In this document: in pieces, positions 4,717-5,858 of the stretch
Layout: each line of letters opens with the position of its first letter
Position numbering within the stretch: the first letter of the stretch is position 1
Source: Chloroflexota bacterium
GTDB lineage: Bacteria > Chloroflexota > Anaerolineae > Aggregatilineales > Phototrophicaceae
Reading direction: 5' to 3'
NCBI GenBank assembly: GCA_023392115.1
Contig: JAEVZT010000263.1
Span: forward strand, 1-5,858
Length of the DNA: 5,858 bases
The notes under the pieces: generated by a model
What the model was told of the DNA's origin: nothing
Databases searched by the model: none
The model's input: only the letters and a program-made list of their open reading frames with translations
Made by a program: the position numbers and the translations under genes

Positions 4717-5621
4717 CTGTGCTGCTCGAAGAACTTCCAGATTTCGGCGGCGGCGTCGATGTCACGGTTGACGGCGCCCTGTTCCGGCAGGTCGATCTGA
4801 TCCGTGCGCGGCCACGCATGCCCGCCGCCGACGATCCCGTAGACGACAACCTGCGCGTTTTCAGGGCAGTCGAGCGCGACGACGCGGACGCTCGTCCCCG
4901 GCGACATGCCCAACTGCGGGACGTCGGTCGTTTCCGCGTCCGGCGAACAGCCGTTGACCGCCGCCCAGTAGCCGAGCGTTTCCCCGACTGGATAGGTGAT
5001 GTAGATCGTCTGCCCCTCGCGCCTGACCGGCGTCCCTTCCCACGGGATGTTCCGATCGGCGGTGCCATGCATTAGCAGCATCGGCGCGGTGAAATCGCCC
5101 GGTTCCATGCACACTTCAAACATGCCGCCAAATCCCGCCGCCGCGACGGTGGCGAACGCCGCGAACCGCGCCGGATCTTCACAGGCGACGCGTTCCGCCA
5201 TAAAGCCGCCATTCGAGAAACCGGCGAGGTAGACGCGCGTCATGTCGATGGCGTGGTCGGCGGCGAGGTGATCGACGAGCGCGTTGAGGAAGGCGGTGTC
5301 ATCGTGCGCTGTCGAGTAGCCGGGGATGTCGCGGACGAAATTCCACTCGCCGCTGACCGCGTTCGGGTAGGCAACGATGAAGCCTTCGCGGTCGGCGATC
5401 GTGTTGAAGTCGGTGTATGCCGCCATGCTCTCACCATCGCCGAAGCGCGGGTGCAGCGCGATCACCAGCGGCGCGGGCGTTTCGAGATCATCCGGCACAT
5501 GGATAAAATAGGCGCGCGTCAGCGACTCAAACGTCAGCGTGCCTGCCGCGAGATCGCCGTCTTGCGCGTGTACGCTCCCCGCGATCAGCAGCAGAACGAG
5601 CATAAATAACCATTTCGGCAT
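4707..5621 (-). CDS. Secreted PHB-depolymerase/feruloyl-esterase-type hydrolase (LpqC-like)
   Basis: This 304-residue alpha/beta-hydrolase of the poly(3-hydroxybutyrate) depolymerase / CE1 esterase family (LpqC type) is exported. Residues 1-19 form a signal peptide (PKW, hydrophobic LFMLVLLLIAG, cleavage after V-H-A), with no lipobox Cys, so the product is probably released. The nucleophile is S136 in GFSNGG (134-139). D189 in HGTADRNIPWEG and H268 in GGGHAWP complete the likely triad. Other family segments are LVIALHPRFGDG (oxyanion region, where the usual HG reads HP), GFIVAYPNA (80-88) and HDDTAFLNALVDHL (106-119). Cys147, 171, 225 and 252 could form disulfides. The ATG at 5621 is chosen because it gives the signal peptide; an open frame to 5837 runs through repeat DNA. 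The ribosome site (GGTAG) is weak. It is a single gene converging on the GTPase operon. It probably cleaves short esters or acylated polymer fragments outside the cytoplasm; the substrate is unknown. Confidence 0.9.
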   Translation of the reverse strand: MPKWLFMLVLLLIAGSVHAQDGDLAAGTLTFESLTRAYFIHVPDDLETPAPLVIALHPRFGDGESMAAYTDFNTIADREGFIVAYPNAVSGEWNFVRDIPGYSTAHDDTAFLNALVDHLAADHAIDMTRVYLAGFSNGGFMAERVACEDPARFAAFATVAAAGFGGMFEVCMEPGDFTAPMLLMHGTADRNIPWEGTPVRREGQTIYITYPVGETLGYWAAVNGCSPDAETTDVPQLGMSPGTSVRVVALDCPENAQVVVYGIVGGGHAWPRTDQIDLPEQGAVNRDIDAAAEIWKFFEQHSRP

Positions 5622-5734
5622 GATACTACCATTCTTGAGTCGGCTCAGTCGTATTGAATGTGGGGAGTGTAGCCGAAAACGTGCCGCCGCGCGATTGGAA
5701 TATGTCTTCAAACTGGAACATGTATTCTTACACG

Positions 5735-5761
5735 CAACCTCACCCCGTTTCGCTTTGCTCA
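5735..5761 (-). repeat. Dispersed repeat, copy 2 (inverted)
   Basis: Read on the minus strand this is the same 27-base element as at 3-29, with one mismatch. It is followed on the plus strand by a short imperfect stem (CCCTC 5767-5771 with GAGGG 5782-5786) that is probably part of the same repeat unit. It lies about 115 bp upstream of the esterase start codon. Confidence 0.75.
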
Positions 5762-5827
5762 GCCGCCCCTCACCATACGGAGAGGGCAGGACAGTTTTAA
5801 TAAGTCCGAGTGTTGAGACGCGCCGCC

Positions 5828-5844
5828 CGACGCTCAAAGCGTCG
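5828..5844. repeat. Perfect hairpin at the window edge
   Basis: CGACGCT and AGCGTCG form a 7-bp perfect stem around a CAA loop. Read on the plus strand it is followed by AGCTACGGG and a run of five A at the window end. It may be a terminator of a gene to the right, since on the minus strand a TTTTT lies upstream rather than downstream, or part of another dispersed intergenic repeat. The context is cut off by the window end. Confidence 0.5.
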
Positions 5845-5858
5845 AGCTACGGGAAAAA

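Larger units (their letters stand above)
5622..5858. other. Intergenic region upstream of the esterase gene
   Basis: No gene is supported here. The part next to the esterase (5622-5734) is AT-richer and should contain its promoter; only a poor -10-like TACACT on the minus strand is seen, without a -35. The rest consists of dispersed-repeat material (5735 onward), a small CCCTC/GAGGG stem at 5767-5786, and an edge hairpin at 5828-5844. Confidence 0.6.

Noticed and set aside
5622..5837. 72-residue N-terminal extension of the esterase
   Set aside because: It is translated from dispersed-repeat DNA, and it would bury the clear signal peptide beginning at 5621.

Overview
The window is high-GC bacterial DNA with closely packed genes on both strands. 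The gene set and style suggest a Chloroflexota (Anaerolineae-like) genome: tandem FHA protein, divergent PyrK/PyrD-like pair, Arf-like GTPase, secreted feruloyl/PHB-depolymerase-type esterase, and intergenic heptamer repeats. This assignment is an inference from style; there is no rRNA or other marker gene here.

Left part (70-3062, minus strand). Five genes run in one direction and look like one transcription unit, in the order mntA-like antitoxin, hepT-like toxin, PyrK-like iron-sulfur protein, PyrD-like flavin-barrel protein, tandem FHA-domain protein. mntA and hepT overlap by 17 bp. hepT overlaps the PyrK-like gene by 4 bp (ATGA), and the PyrK-like gene overlaps the PyrD-like gene in the same way. 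Only the FHA gene is set apart, by 51 bp that hold a perfect hairpin and a possible -10 box. The two pyrimidine-type proteins keep the overall shape of dihydroorotate dehydrogenase B. However, the PyrD-like one lacks the catalytic Cys motif and other substrate/FMN residues, and the PyrK-like one lacks recognisable FAD and NAD loops while keeping all four [2Fe-2S] cysteines. The pair is therefore more likely a repurposed redox unit than ordinary pyrimidine biosynthesis. The toxin-antitoxin genes are clearly poorer in G+C than their neighbours and look imported, yet they are joined to the operon seamlessly.

Middle part (3063-3207). A 145-bp divergent intergenic region must drive both directions; only weak promoter-like boxes can be seen.

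Right part. On the plus strand, an Arf/Ras-like GTPase (3208-3915) is followed after 6 bp by a 227-residue protein (3922-4605) that resembles the N-terminal domain of GTPase-associated protein 1. Together they look like a small two-gene GTPase module. They converge on a minus-strand gene for a secreted alpha/beta-hydrolase esterase (4707-5621). The convergent gap holds a heptamer-repeat cluster that can fold into a 17-bp perfect stem. Beyond the esterase, 5622-5858 has no gene: it carries a copy of a dispersed repeat, whose other copy lies inverted at bases 3-29, and a second hairpin element at the window edge.
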